From Nostoc sp. NMS4 (GTDB lineage: Bacteria > Cyanobacteriota > Cyanobacteriia > Cyanobacteriales > Nostocaceae): a DNA stretch of 34,480 bases. Shown one piece after another: positions 6,954 through 14,655 of the stretch. Every line of letters begins with the position of its first letter. The stretch's first letter is position 1. Under the pieces are notes generated by a model. That model was not told the origin of the DNA. It worked only from the letters and a program-made list of their open reading frames with translations, and did no database searches. The position numbers were made by a program, and so were the translations under genes. The DNA is taken from the NCBI RefSeq assembly GCF_017115095.1, contig NZ_JABXKI010000251.1, positions 1 through 34,480 on the forward strand, given 5' to 3'.

Positions 6954-7066
6954 CTCGTTCCTAGCCTGGAGGCTGGGAACGAATTCCGAGAGGGCTGCTG
7001 CCTCTTGTCAAGAAAGAGGAGGCGGAGCCTCTAGGAATGGTTTCCCAGCCTGGAGGCTGGGAACCA
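6954..7066. repeat. REP-like palindrome cluster
   Basis: Two nearly identical palindromes, CGTTCCTAGCCTGGAGGCTGGGAACG at 6956-6981 in outline and its relative at about 7039-7065 (core CCCAGCCTGGAGGCTGGGAA), enclose a third inverted segment built on GAGGCGGAGCCTCT. This modular arrangement is typical of short non-coding repeats scattered in Nostoc-type genomes. Confidence 0.7.
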
Positions 7067-7159
7067 GTTGGGGCAAAGTTGGGGCAAGGGCTGTATCTTA
7101 ACTTAGGAATAAGAATTAAATAATATACAATTTATGTCCCTGGTTTACCTCACCCTCAA

Positions 7160-7184
7160 TCCCTCTCCTTATAAAGGAGAGGGA
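7160..7184. repeat. perfect 11-bp hairpin, dispersed repeat type
   Basis: TCCCTCTCCTT and AAGGAGAGGGA form perfect arms around ATA. The surrounding CACCCTCAATCCC is a familiar cyanobacterial dispersed repeat. It lacks a T-run and lies about 110 bases beyond the bioA stop, so a terminator role is possible but not favoured. Confidence 0.5.
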
Positions 7185-7294
7185 AGCTAGAGACAGGATG
7201 AAGTTTTGCATCTTATTTAATCCATGTTCCTTAGTGCTATTCGGCACAGCGACAAATAAAAAGTCACTGTACAGTTAATCTGGCTCGTCAAGAT

Positions 7295-8572
7295 TTAGAT
7301 GCGTTTGCCCTGGTGTGACACCCACTCCTTCATTACTGCGGTGATTCGTCGCAAGTCGTCCTCACCAATGATGTATGGGGGCATAGTGTATAGCCACTTG
7401 CTATAGGGGCGGAGCCACACTCCCCGTTCTAGAGCGAACTCCCTGAATCCCACGAGGTTCGACGGAGATTCAAACTCCAGGACTCCTATGGCTCCAAGCA
7501 CTCGTGCGTCGCAAAGCGATCGCCCCTCCAATCCCTGGATCTCTTCTTTGAGTACTTGCTCAATGGCTTTGACTTTACTAAGGTAGTTTTCGGTTTCGAT
7601 CAGGCTGATACTTGCCAACGCCACAGCACAGGCGACTGCATTTCCCATGAAAGTTGGCCCGTGCATGAAGGCGAGTTGCGGATCGTCACCGAGAAATGAC
7701 TCGTAGACTTGGCTTGTAGCGATAGTCGCCGATAGTCCGAAGTATCCCCCAGTGAGCGCTTTACTAAGTACCATGATATCCGGGGTGACATTGGCAAGCT
7801 CGGCGGCGAATAAGGCTCCTGTTCGCCCGAAACCTGTTGCTATCTCGTCGAATATGAGTAGCACCCCGTACTCATCACACAGTCTTCGGGCGTGGAATAA
7901 ATACTCTGGGGGATAGAAGCGAAAGCCACCCGCTCCTTGAAATACTGGTTCGAGGATCATGGCAGCAATCTGGTTTTTGTTCGATCGCAGAAGCTCGGCG
8001 AGTTGACAAAGTGATGCTTGGCATTCGTCAGACTCTATGTTTTTACCGCCTGGTGCATCGACGAAATACTGGGGGAGTATAGCCCCTTTGAACAATCGGT
8101 GCATTCCCTCGTCGTCGTCACTCACCGACATTGCCCCTGTGGTGTCGCCGTGATACCCCCGGCGGAGGGCTACGAAACGACTTTTCTGTGGTACACCTTT
8201 GTTGCGCCAGAACTGAATTGCCATCTTGAGCGCCACCTCTACCCCCACTGAGCCACTGTCAGCAAAGAACACGTGATTGAGCCTCTTAGGGGTAATCCTG
8301 ACTAACGTCTCAGCGAGATCAATAGCTGCATCGTTAACAAGACCTCCGAGCATAACATGGGCAAATTTTGCAAGCTGTTCCTGAACCGCCTTATTGAGGA
8401 CAGGGTGATTGTACCCGTGAATAACGCACCACCACGAAGAGATACCGTCAATTAGCACCGTGCCATCATCGAGGTAGAGTTTGACCCCCTCTGCTCGAAC
8501 TACTTTCAACGGGGATGGAACAGTCTTCATTTGTGCGTAAGGAAGCCAGAGCGAATGAGCTTGTGTGGTCAT
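7295..8572 (-). CDS. bioA: adenosylmethionine-8-amino-7-oxononanoate aminotransferase
   Basis: A 425-residue class III PLP aminotransferase, the usual length for BioA (7,8-diaminopelargonate synthase). It transfers the amino group of S-adenosylmethionine to KAPA in biotin synthesis. Diagnostic features are LWLPYAQM near the start, GISSWWCVIHGYNHPVL (43-59) containing the SWW signature, GYHGDTTGAMSV, the PLP-contacting Asp242 in LLIFDEIATGFGR, the PLP lysine K271 in LSKALTGGYFGLSAT, and MHGPTFMGNAVACAVA. Codon use is noticeably G+C richer than its neighbours: 65 of 120 bases at 7321-7440 and 38 of 60 at 8101-8160 are G or C, against 26 of 60 in htrA at 8821-8880. It is separated from bioD by four genes' worth of DNA. 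Horizontal acquisition is plausible; the enzyme itself looks intact. Confidence 0.92.
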   Translation of the reverse strand: MTTQAHSLWLPYAQMKTVPSPLKVVRAEGVKLYLDDGTVLIDGISSWWCVIHGYNHPVLNKAVQEQLAKFAHVMLGGLVNDAAIDLAETLVRITPKRLNHVFFADSGSVGVEVALKMAIQFWRNKGVPQKSRFVALRRGYHGDTTGAMSVSDDDEGMHRLFKGAILPQYFVDAPGGKNIESDECQASLCQLAELLRSNKNQIAAMILEPVFQGAGGFRFYPPEYLFHARRLCDEYGVLLIFDEIATGFGRTGALFAAELANVTPDIMVLSKALTGGYFGLSATIATSQVYESFLGDDPQLAFMHGPTFMGNAVACAVALASISLIETENYLSKVKAIEQVLKEEIQGLEGRSLCDARVLGAIGVLEFESPSNLVGFREFALERGVWLRPYSKWLYTMPPYIIGEDDLRRITAVMKEWVSHQGKRI

Positions 8573-8766
8573 CGGGACTCATCTTTCGCTACTTGGGCGA
8601 TCGCTAGTGGGTCATCGCCAGAGAAAAAGGCTTACTGGCTTGGAGACAACGTTCAGACAGTACTTAAATATTACTGTAACCCAGATGTCACCAAGTCAGA
8701 AGCCTCTGATTTTTAAGACTACTGACTTGCTACTCAAAAATCCTTCAAAATAGTTCACCACAGCGA

Positions 8767-10023
8767 TTATTGGACTTGGGTGGGGAAAGCACCAGGTTGC
8801 ACAGCTATGTTAAGATTCTGTCCATTGCGACTTAATTCCATACGTAAGTCGCTCCCGACTTGACTATTTTCTACTGCCTTTTGGACACTACTGGCATCTG
8901 TGACTGCTTGACCACCAAGCGTTTGGATCACATCACCAGCACGTATCCCTGCTTTTGCAGCTGGTGAATTTGGTAGAACTTTTATAACTAATACACCTTT
9001 ATCTTCATTCACACTCAAACCGCTATTGGGATCTGAGTTGATATTTTGTTTAAGCTGAGGTGTTAACCCCACCATCTGAATTCCCAGATAAGGATGTTCG
9101 ACTTTACCTGTAGCTATTAGCTGACTGGAAATGTGTTGTGCTGTGTTGATTGGAATAGCAAAGCCTAATCCTTGTGCCCCTTGAATAATGGCTGTATTCA
9201 TGGCAATTACCTCGCCACGGGCATTTAACAGAGGTCCACCGGAGTTACCTGGATTAATCGCCGCGTCGGTTTGAATATACTCTACTCGCTTATCGGGAGC
9301 GCCGATTAGATTGCTACTGCGTCCGGTGGCACTAATGATTCCCGTAGTTACTGTATTATCTAATCCAAGGGGATTGCCAATAGCGATCGCCCATTCTCCG
9401 GGTTGCAGTTTATCTGAGTTACCCAAGGCTACTAAGGGCAGATTGTCTGCCTGAATCTTGACAACAGCAACATCGGTCAACTCATCTTTTCCTAATACTT
9501 TACCTTTAAAGCTACGCCCATCCTTGAGTGTAACTGTCACCGTATCAGCACCATCAACTACGTGAGCATTGGTGAGAATACGACCATCAGCACTAATAAT
9601 AAAACCGGAACCAGTACCCTTTTCTACCCGATTTTGTTGTTCTGGCATTTGAGAGCCAAAAAAGCGTTGGAAAATTGGATCGTTAAATTCATCTGGTAAC
9701 TGGGTTTTTATGGTTCGGGAAGAGTCAATTCGTACCACTGCGGGCCCTACTTTTTGCACCACCTGGGTAACAAAGTTAGGATCTGTGCCAGCTGGTAATG
9801 GAGGAGCAGCACTTACTCGACTCACTGCCAAATTAGATGCATTTTCAGACACCTGCTGAGAGTGTCCTGCCATATAGCCACCTGCCAATGTCATACCTGA
9901 TCCCAGCAGCACCAGCGATAGAGAGGCGGCAGCCTTTCTCCAGGGTTTATGATATTTGGCATCAGCAGTATTATGTGAAATGCTATTTGATGGGTGTTCT
10001 CTGTCCCTAGATTGGTTTTGCAT
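8767..10023 (-). CDS. HtrA/Deg-family trypsin-like serine protease with PDZ domain
   Basis: A 418-residue protein matching the cyanobacterial HhoA/HhoB/HtrA type. Residues 30-52 form an N-terminal membrane anchor or signal. The catalytic triad is readable: His154 in [11 protein letters not shown], Asp184 in [10 protein letters not shown] and Ser261 in [11 protein letters not shown] single PDZ domain occupies about 310-405 ([32 protein letters not shown]). Family members act in the periplasm or on the plasma or thylakoid membrane, degrading or refolding damaged proteins. It is monocistronic as far as seen, with bioA beginning 194 bases downstream. Which of the three Hho/Htr paralogues it is cannot be decided by eye. 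Confidence 0.9.
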   Translation of the reverse strand: MQNQSRDREHPSNSISHNTADAKYHKPWRKAAASLSLVLLGSGMTLAGGYMAGHSQQVSENASNLAVSRVSAAPPLPAGTDPNFVTQVVQKVGPAVVRIDSSRTIKTQLPDEFNDPIFQRFFGSQMPEQQNRVEKGTGSGFIISADGRILTNAHVVDGADTVTVTLKDGRSFKGKVLGKDELTDVAVVKIQADNLPLVALGNSDKLQPGEWAIAIGNPLGLDNTVTTGIISATGRSSNLIGAPDKRVEYIQTDAAINPGNSGGPLLNARGEVIAMNTAIIQGAQGLGFAIPINTAQHISSQLIATGKVEHPYLGIQMVGLTPQLKQNINSDPNSGLSVNEDKGVLVIKVLPNSPAAKAGIRAGDVIQTLGGQAVTDASSVQKAVENSQVGSDLRMELSRNGQNLNIAVQPGAFPTQVQ

Positions 10024-10130
10024 TGCTGTCTGGAAGGATATTTAGATGTATTACTAATGTAGATATGATTTGTGACAGTTTTGTTGCGGAGGTATTGCGT
10101 TGTTGTGAATGCTTTGGTATTTTATCGAAC

Positions 10131-10356
10131 AGAATTCAGGAGTCAGGAGTCAGAATTCAGGAGTCAGAATTCAGGAGTCAGAATTCAGAATTCAGAATGA
10201 ATTTTGTACGGCACAACGATCGCCTGTAGTTGGGCGCAGTCGAAACTCAGTGCATCGCTGGCAGATAGCGCCGACTGCAAGCGAGTATTTTCGAGTCGCG
10301 TCTTGATTCTGAACCGGAGTAACAGAAACGTCTCCGCTTCTGACTTCTGAATTCTT
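10131..10356. repeat. GAATTCAGGAGTCA direct repeats with an inverted copy
   Basis: From 10131 to 10198 units of CAGAATTCAGGAGT are repeated about four to five times with slips. An inverted copy with one mismatch lies at 10338-10356 (TTCTGACTTCTGAATTCTT). Between them GCAGTCG and CGACTGC form an internal inverted pair. Dispersed repeats of this kind are common between cyanobacterial genes. The whole fills the gap between htrA and the Ap4A phosphorylase gene; I see no gene in it. Confidence 0.55.
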
Positions 10357-10429
10357 CTTCAATGAACCGTATTGGATTCGTAGAGACTTACATTGCTGCG
10401 TACTCTTCATCATGCCTGAAGGAAAAAAA

Positions 10430-11296
10430 ATGGCACAGGGGAAAATCTTACTTAAACCTGGCACTTTATGGACAAGTGTTAAAGAACGGACTGAATATGC
10501 TTTGGAATGCGGGGCTTTACTATCGATTCCGACAGAATTTGAATTTGTTGAACAGGATGGGGTACGCTTTTTGGTGCGGATTTTGTCTAACCTGAATCGC
10601 AAAAAAGCAGCTAAGGAGAAACAGGAAAAACAATCTGCTACTTCTGGTGAAGAGTTTAATCCTTTTTTGCCCTACGAAGAGGATTTATTTGTGGCGGATA
10701 TCTCCAATACACATGTATGTATTTTAAATAAATTCAATGTTGTTGATTATCATCTGCTAATCATCACCCGTGGTTTTGAGGAACAAGAAAGCTTACTCAC
10801 CCTGGAAGATTTTACGGCTATGTGGGCGTGTTTGGCTGATTTCGATGGTTTAGCATTTTACAACAGTAGCAAAACCGCAGGTGCTAGTCAGCGACACAAG
10901 CACTTACAATTAGTGCCACTACCACTTGCCCCTTCAGGGTTGCAAATACCGATTGAAGCTTTGCTAAGATCGGCAAAACTTCCTTTTGTACACGCTTTCG
11001 CATCACTAAATTCTAATTGGATGCGATCGCCATTGGCAGGAGGGCAAGCAACATTGGAAATCTATCACACTTTGCGTCATGCTGTGGGTTTAGATGCAAA
11101 GCAATCTGGCGCTTACAATCTGCTAGCGACACGAGAATGGATGTTAATCGTACCGCGATCGCAAGAGCATTTCCAATCTATCTCTGTGAATTCATTAGGA
11201 TTCGCTGGTGCTTTGCTGGTGCGAAATGCAGCAGAAATGGAGATTCTTAAAACCCAAGGGCCGATGACTATCCTCAAAAATGTTGCTGTATCCTAA
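10430..11296 (+). CDS. ATP adenylyltransferase / Ap4A phosphorylase
   Basis: A protein of about 288 residues of the APA1/APA2 class in the HIT superfamily. It splits diadenosine tetraphosphate with phosphate to ADP and ATP, controlling alarmone levels in the cytoplasm. The active-site segment GASQRHKHLQLVPLP carries the HxHxQ-like histidines, preceded by FNVVDYHLLIITRGFEEQE and DGLAFYNSSKTAGASQ, all typical of the family. The C-terminal part NLLATREWMLIVPRSQEHF also fits. I chose ATG 10430 because GAAGGA lies just upstream and MAQGKILLKPGTLW looks like the natural N-terminus; an in-frame ATG at 10412 adds six residues. No partner genes are adjacent. Confidence 0.87.
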   Translation: MAQGKILLKPGTLWTSVKERTEYALECGALLSIPTEFEFVEQDGVRFLVRILSNLNRKKAAKEKQEKQSATSGEEFNPFLPYEEDLFVADISNTHVCILNKFNVVDYHLLIITRGFEEQESLLTLEDFTAMWACLADFDGLAFYNSSKTAGASQRHKHLQLVPLPLAPSGLQIPIEALLRSAKLPFVHAFASLNSNWMRSPLAGGQATLEIYHTLRHAVGLDAKQSGAYNLLATREWMLIVPRSQEHFQSISVNSLGFAGALLVRNAAEMEILKTQGPMTILKNVAVS

Positions 11297-11301
11297 TTGA
11301 G

Positions 11302-11487
11302 TTAACTTATATCTTGCACTAGGCGACTGGAAGTCGCGGCTACACAGGCAAAACCCGTCTGCGCGGGTTTCAAACCCTTGATTTTTTGTTAGTCCGCGCA
11401 GGTGGACTTCTCTGCGAGACGCTGTTCGCGTTCGTTTGTATAGCCACGATTTCTAATCGCTAGGGCTAGGTGCAAGATGTGAGTTAA
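11302..11487. mobile_element. MITE-like element with terminal inverted repeats
   Basis: About 186 bases bounded by TTAACTTATATCTTGCACTA at the left and, read on the other strand, TTAACTCACATCTTGCACCT at the right, so the ends are inverted copies with few mismatches. The interior carries GACTGGAAGTCGCGGCTACA, CCCGTCTGCGCGGGTT, AGTCCGCGCAGGTGGACTT and TATAGCCACGATTTCTAATC, which fold into nested hairpins. No open frame is present. A segment reading CTCTGCGAGACGCTGTTCGC and a few more bases interrupts it near 11409-11436 and looks like a second repeat family inserted in the first. I regard it as a non-autonomous transposon relic. Confidence 0.6.
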
Positions 11488-11511
11488 TGCGATGTTTCAG
11501 AGATGTCTATT

Positions 11512-11811
11512 TTAATATCTAGTAATTATTCCTCCGTGTGATTCTAAACAACGACTAGAGACATTCACTTTTCGCCACAATCCACTTTCATCATTAACAG
11601 ACCATACTTTAACTCCGCGATCGCCATCATTAAATCTTCTTTCCTCTATCAAAATATAATAGTCAGGTCTTAATATTGTGACTCGAACTCCTCGATTATT
11701 GTAAGCTGCACAACTTCCAATAACATGAACACGATTATTAATAGCAAAAGCTGATGTAGCTGAAAAAGAAATAGTTGCGGTAATGATAGCAGCAGTAACT
11801 CTATTAAACAT
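11512..11811 (-). CDS. small secreted protein, unknown function
   Basis: A 99-residue protein. Residues 1-23 (FNRVTAAIITATISFSATSA, FA) form a clear Sec signal peptide with a likely cleavage after AFA. The mature part is about 76 residues, rich in Arg, Asn and Tyr, with two cysteines (Cys34 in GSCAAYNNRG and Cys88 near SSRCLESHGG) that could form a disulfide outside the cytoplasm. I recognise no family. Signal peptide, start codon and base use all support a real gene. It stands alone between the MITE-like element and bioD. Confidence 0.6.
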   Translation of the reverse strand: MFNRVTAAIITATISFSATSAFAINNRVHVIGSCAAYNNRGVRVTILRPDYYILIEERRFNDGDRGVKVWSVNDESGLWRKVNVSSRCLESHGGIITRY

Positions 11812-11990
11812 TTAGCCTCCAAGACTTTCTAATGTTGATGAAACTGAGCAGAATTATCGTCTATGTATGAATACAGTTAACGGAAATGATATTTCGCAAA
11901 AGTAGGAATATATTTTTTTTAGACTTAAGTACTGTACAAATTAACCGTTATGTGGTTAATTAAATCTGATTGTCCTAGAGGGTCGGCTAT

Positions 11991-12024
11991 TAAGCTAATC
12001 GGCAATTAAATGCCGATTAGCTTA
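11991..12024. terminator. perfect 14-bp stem downstream of bioD
   Basis: TAAGCTAATCGGCA and TGCCGATTAGCTTA pair perfectly around ATTAAA, sixteen bases past the bioD stop. There is no T-run on either side, so if it terminates the kinase-bioD transcript it is not a classic intrinsic terminator. It may instead protect the 3' end. No gene from the other strand ends here. Confidence 0.5.
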
Positions 12025-12039
12025 TCTATCAAAATAATG

Positions 12040-12735
12040 TCAATTTGAATCATTCTCAAGTGTTAGTGTTTCCCAATCTAAATCTGATGCTATTTGAGCA
12101 AGTTTATCTAAATCAGTCAGGTTATCTAAATAGGGTAAGCAGCCTAAAACTGGCATGTTAGTGAGTGATTGAATCAATTGATATGGTGTCCAGTCGGCTA
12201 TTTCTGCATCCGTTCGTCTTTGTACGCAGTTCAACACAATGCCTTTGAGATTGACGCGCGATTGTCTGGCTAATGCTACATTCGCTACTGCTTGAGCGAT
12301 CGCACCCAATCTCACTGGTACTACCAATACCGTTGGTAAACGCCATTCCCCTGCCAAATCAGCTACCGTTAATTCCTCGGTTATTGGCGAACCTAAGCCT
12401 CCCAAGGCTTCTATAAGTACAAAATCACGCTGCGATCGCAATTTAGATAAAGCTTGCCAAACTACTGCTAAATCTACTCGGCGATTTTCCCGTGCTGCGG
12501 CGATCGGCGGAGCAAGAGGTGCTTGAAAGTACAAAGGTGTAATTTCTTCAGCAGATTGTTCTAGCACAAATAACTTTTGATACCACTCGCGATCGCCAAT
12601 CCCCGATTGAATCGGTTTCATGATTCCCCAGCGACGCTGCGGGTAATATTTTTGCCAATAGGCTGCTAAGGCTGTTGTTAAAACAGTTTTACCAGCTTCC
12701 GTATCCGTTCCAGTAATTAGTAGTGTATTTAACAT
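12040..12735 (-). CDS. bioD: dethiobiotin synthase
   Basis: A 231-residue P-loop ATPase of the BioD type, which closes the ureido ring of dethiobiotin from diaminopelargonate, CO2 and ATP. The P-loop is GTDTEAGKT at 9-17, the substrate lysine region is [10 protein letters not shown] (36-45), and [10 protein letters not shown] plus [14 protein letters not shown] follow in the expected order. Length is normal. The ATG overlaps the stop of the upstream Ser/Thr kinase by one base (TAATG), so translation is probably coupled to it. bioA lies 3.5 kb away on the same strand; no bioB or bioF is in the window. Confidence 0.9.
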   Translation of the reverse strand: MLNTLLITGTDTEAGKTVLTTALAAYWQKYYPQRRWGIMKPIQSGIGDREWYQKLFVLEQSAEEITPLYFQAPLAPPIAAARENRRVDLAVVWQALSKLRSQRDFVLIEALGGLGSPITEELTVADLAGEWRLPTVLVVPVRLGAIAQAVANVALARQSRVNLKGIVLNCVQRRTDAEIADWTPYQLIQSLTNMPVLGCLPYLDNLTDLDKLAQIASDLDWETLTLENDSN

Positions 12736-14483
12736 TAATTTCTTTGGCCAGAAAATGGTTGTGTTCCATCAGGCGGCGGAATAGTTGGGGCTTCAGTAGT
12801 GGTTGGAATTGGCAAGGGTGTCTCTGTGGGAATTGGCAAGGGTGTCGCTGTGGGAATTGGCAATGGTGTCTCTGTAGGAATTGGCAAAGGTGTCTCTGTA
12901 GGAATTGGCAATGGTGTTTCTGTAGGAATTGGCAATGGTGTTTCTGTGGGTGTTGGTTTGACTGGTTTTTCTAATCCAACATTGAGGTTGTAATTACTTT
13001 CGGCAACTCCTGAAAGCAGAGTTAACTCAATAGTATATCTACCAGTAACCAACAATGTGCCTTGATAAAATGTGACTTGTTGGGCTGTATTCTCGATTGG
13101 TTGGCCGTTGGGACTTAAGACTGTTAGCAGAATGCTGCTTGCTGGGTCAATAAACGTGTTTAATTTAGCACCTTCTCGTCCAAAAAAGCTGTACTGGATA
13201 ATTTGATTTGCTTTGAGAGTACCTTCAACCTTAGTTGGTTTAGAGGCTGTAAGCTTGAGGCGCTTAGTAGATACAACAGGCCGATCGCTAGTAGGTGTAG
13301 GTGTAGGTGTCGGTGTTGGTGTTGGTGTCGGTGTCGGTGTTGGCGTGAATGTCGTACCACTAGGAATTACTGGTGAAGGGAAATTTTGTGGAAGCGTTTC
13401 ATTTGGTGTTTTTGGCTGACTGCGGATGGAACTGACTAATGCCCAAGAACCAAATCCGGCGACGATGACGACAACAATGCCAATTGCGGCGATCGCTAAG
13501 GGATTATCTAAAATTGAGCTAGTAGGACTTGCTGGAATCACAGGATCGGGTTTTTTGGGCGAAGCTGCTGGTGTTACTAAGTCAGGACGGCGACTAACTG
13601 CCATTGTCTGCAAGTTAGACACATTCACCTTAGGAAGATTGACTTCTTGTAAAGGTTGTAGTGCTTGAGATACACTAGCAGCACTTTGATAGCGATCGCT
13701 CGGTAGATGATTCAACATTCGATTCAACACTACAGCAAATTGTGGGTTCACTTTTACCCATCGCTGCCAATTCCAAGTTACTTGGTTTCGATCGAATAGA
13801 TCCTTTGGTTCTTTACCAGTCAACAAAACAATCGCGCTTACCGCTAATGCATACAAATCACTACTAGGATAAGCCCCCCCTGTTTGCATTTGTTCGCTGG
13901 GAGAGTAGCCTAATTTTCCCACGGTGGTTTCTGGTAGCGGACTTTCTGGGGATTGTAAGCGCGTCGCCAGTTCCTTCACCACCCCAAAGTCAATTAATAC
14001 AGGTTTAGCATCACTATCCCGCAAAATAATATTTTCTGGCGAGATATCCCGATGAATAATCCCTCGACTGTGAATATGCTCTAAAACAGGCAACAACATC
14101 TGTATTAACTGCAATACTTCAGCCTCTGTGAAAGTTTTACCCACAGCTTGACGTTCAGCCAGCAGAGTTCGGTACGTCTGACCTGCAACATAGTCCTCCA
14201 CCAAAAATAAGCGTTGTTCTTGCTCAAATCTTTCCCGGAATTTTGGCACTTGTGGGTGTTCGATTTGATACAAAATTGCAGCTTCTCGGTGAAAAAGCTC
14301 TTGTGCCTTCTCCCAATCCAAAGCCGACCTTGCTGTTGAATTCAATTCCTTGATCGCGCAAAGTTCGTTAAACCGCCTCTGGTCTTCTGCCAGATAGGTT
14401 CTACCAAATCCTCCTTGTCCGAGAATTTGAATTATGCGGTAACGGTTTTGCAAGACAGTGCCAACTGTAATCGGTGGTTGCAT
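12735..14483 (-). CDS. receptor-like Ser/Thr protein kinase with repeat linkers and extracytoplasmic domain
   Basis: About 582 residues. The kinase domain comes first: [11 protein letters not shown] glycine loop, CAIKEL with the ATP lysine, [13 protein letters not shown] catalytic loop, [10 protein letters not shown] (DFG) and the activation segment [11 protein letters not shown] transmembrane helix ([20 protein letters not shown]) follows, then a (Thr-Pro) run of about nine repeats, a beta-rich domain resembling PPC sandwiches ([20 protein letters not shown]), and six copies of the octapeptide PTETPLPI. This is the cyanobacterial Pkn/Spk layout with an outward-facing sensor part. The ATG at 14483 ([17 protein letters not shown]) is preferred; the frame continues to a TTG at 14531. 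It overlaps bioD by one base. Substrate unknown. Confidence 0.88.
   Translation of the reverse strand: MQPPITVGTVLQNRYRIIQILGQGGFGRTYLAEDQRRFNELCAIKELNSTARSALDWEKAQELFHREAAILYQIEHPQVPKFRERFEQEQRLFLVEDYVAGQTYRTLLAERQAVGKTFTEAEVLQLIQMLLPVLEHIHSRGIIHRDISPENIILRDSDAKPVLIDFGVVKELATRLQSPESPLPETTVGKLGYSPSEQMQTGGAYPSSDLYALAVSAIVLLTGKEPKDLFDRNQVTWNWQRWVKVNPQFAVVLNRMLNHLPSDRYQSAASVSQALQPLQEVNLPKVNVSNLQTMAVSRRPDLVTPAASPKKPDPVIPASPTSSILDNPLAIAAIGIVVVIVAGFGSWALVSSIRSQPKTPNETLPQNFPSPVIPSGTTFTPTPTPTPTPTPTPTPTPTSDRPVVSTKRLKLTASKPTKVEGTLKANQIIQYSFFGREGAKLNTFIDPASSILLTVLSPNGQPIENTAQQVTFYQGTLLVTGRYTIELTLLSGVAESNYNLNVGLEKPVKPTPTETPLPIPTETPLPIPTETPLPIPTETPLPIPTATPLPIPTETPLPIPTTTEAPTIPPPDGTQPFSGQRN
12805..12948. 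repeat. six 24-bp tandem repeats inside the Ser/Thr kinase gene
   Basis: Units beginning GGAATTGGCA start at 12805, 12829, 12853, 12877, 12901 and 12925, each 24 bases with few substitutions, encoding the octapeptide PTETPLPI on the minus strand. Near-identity of the units suggests recent copy-number change. The reading frame is kept because the period is eight codons. Confidence 0.85.
13291..13347. repeat. Thr-Pro coding microsatellite in the Ser/Thr kinase gene
   Basis: A GGTGTN-type hexamer run codes for about nine Thr-Pro dipeptides just outside the membrane helix of the kinase. It forms a stiff spacer between membrane and the beta domain. Third positions vary (tag, tcg, ttg), so it is older than the 24-bp array nearby. 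Confidence 0.75.
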
Positions 14484-14655
14484 GAGCGATTGCTTGAGTG
14501 TAGTAGCAACTGAGAAGGAAGTCACCCACAAAGATTAAGTCCAAGAGGCGACGAGACAGTTTACCTGCGGCAATATTCTACTATACACAACAAGTACACC
14601 TCACCAGAGTAAGGTTTTTCTGACTCTATAACTTTCAGAGTCCCCAATGGCTAAT

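Noticed and set aside
8531-8753. Two plus-strand frames between bioA and htrA
   Set aside because: They overlap the 5' end of bioA in antisense and have no family resemblance.
10192-10602. Minus-strand frame of 136 codons
   Set aside because: It runs antisense into the Ap4A phosphorylase gene and across repeats, with no recognisable protein features.
12723-12993. Plus-strand Gly/Val- and Trp/Cys-rich frames
   Set aside because: They are shadows of the 24-bp array in the kinase gene.
14622-14642. Terminator for the GT-C gene
   Set aside because: GACTCT/AGAGTC is only a 6-bp stem and no T-run follows on the minus strand.
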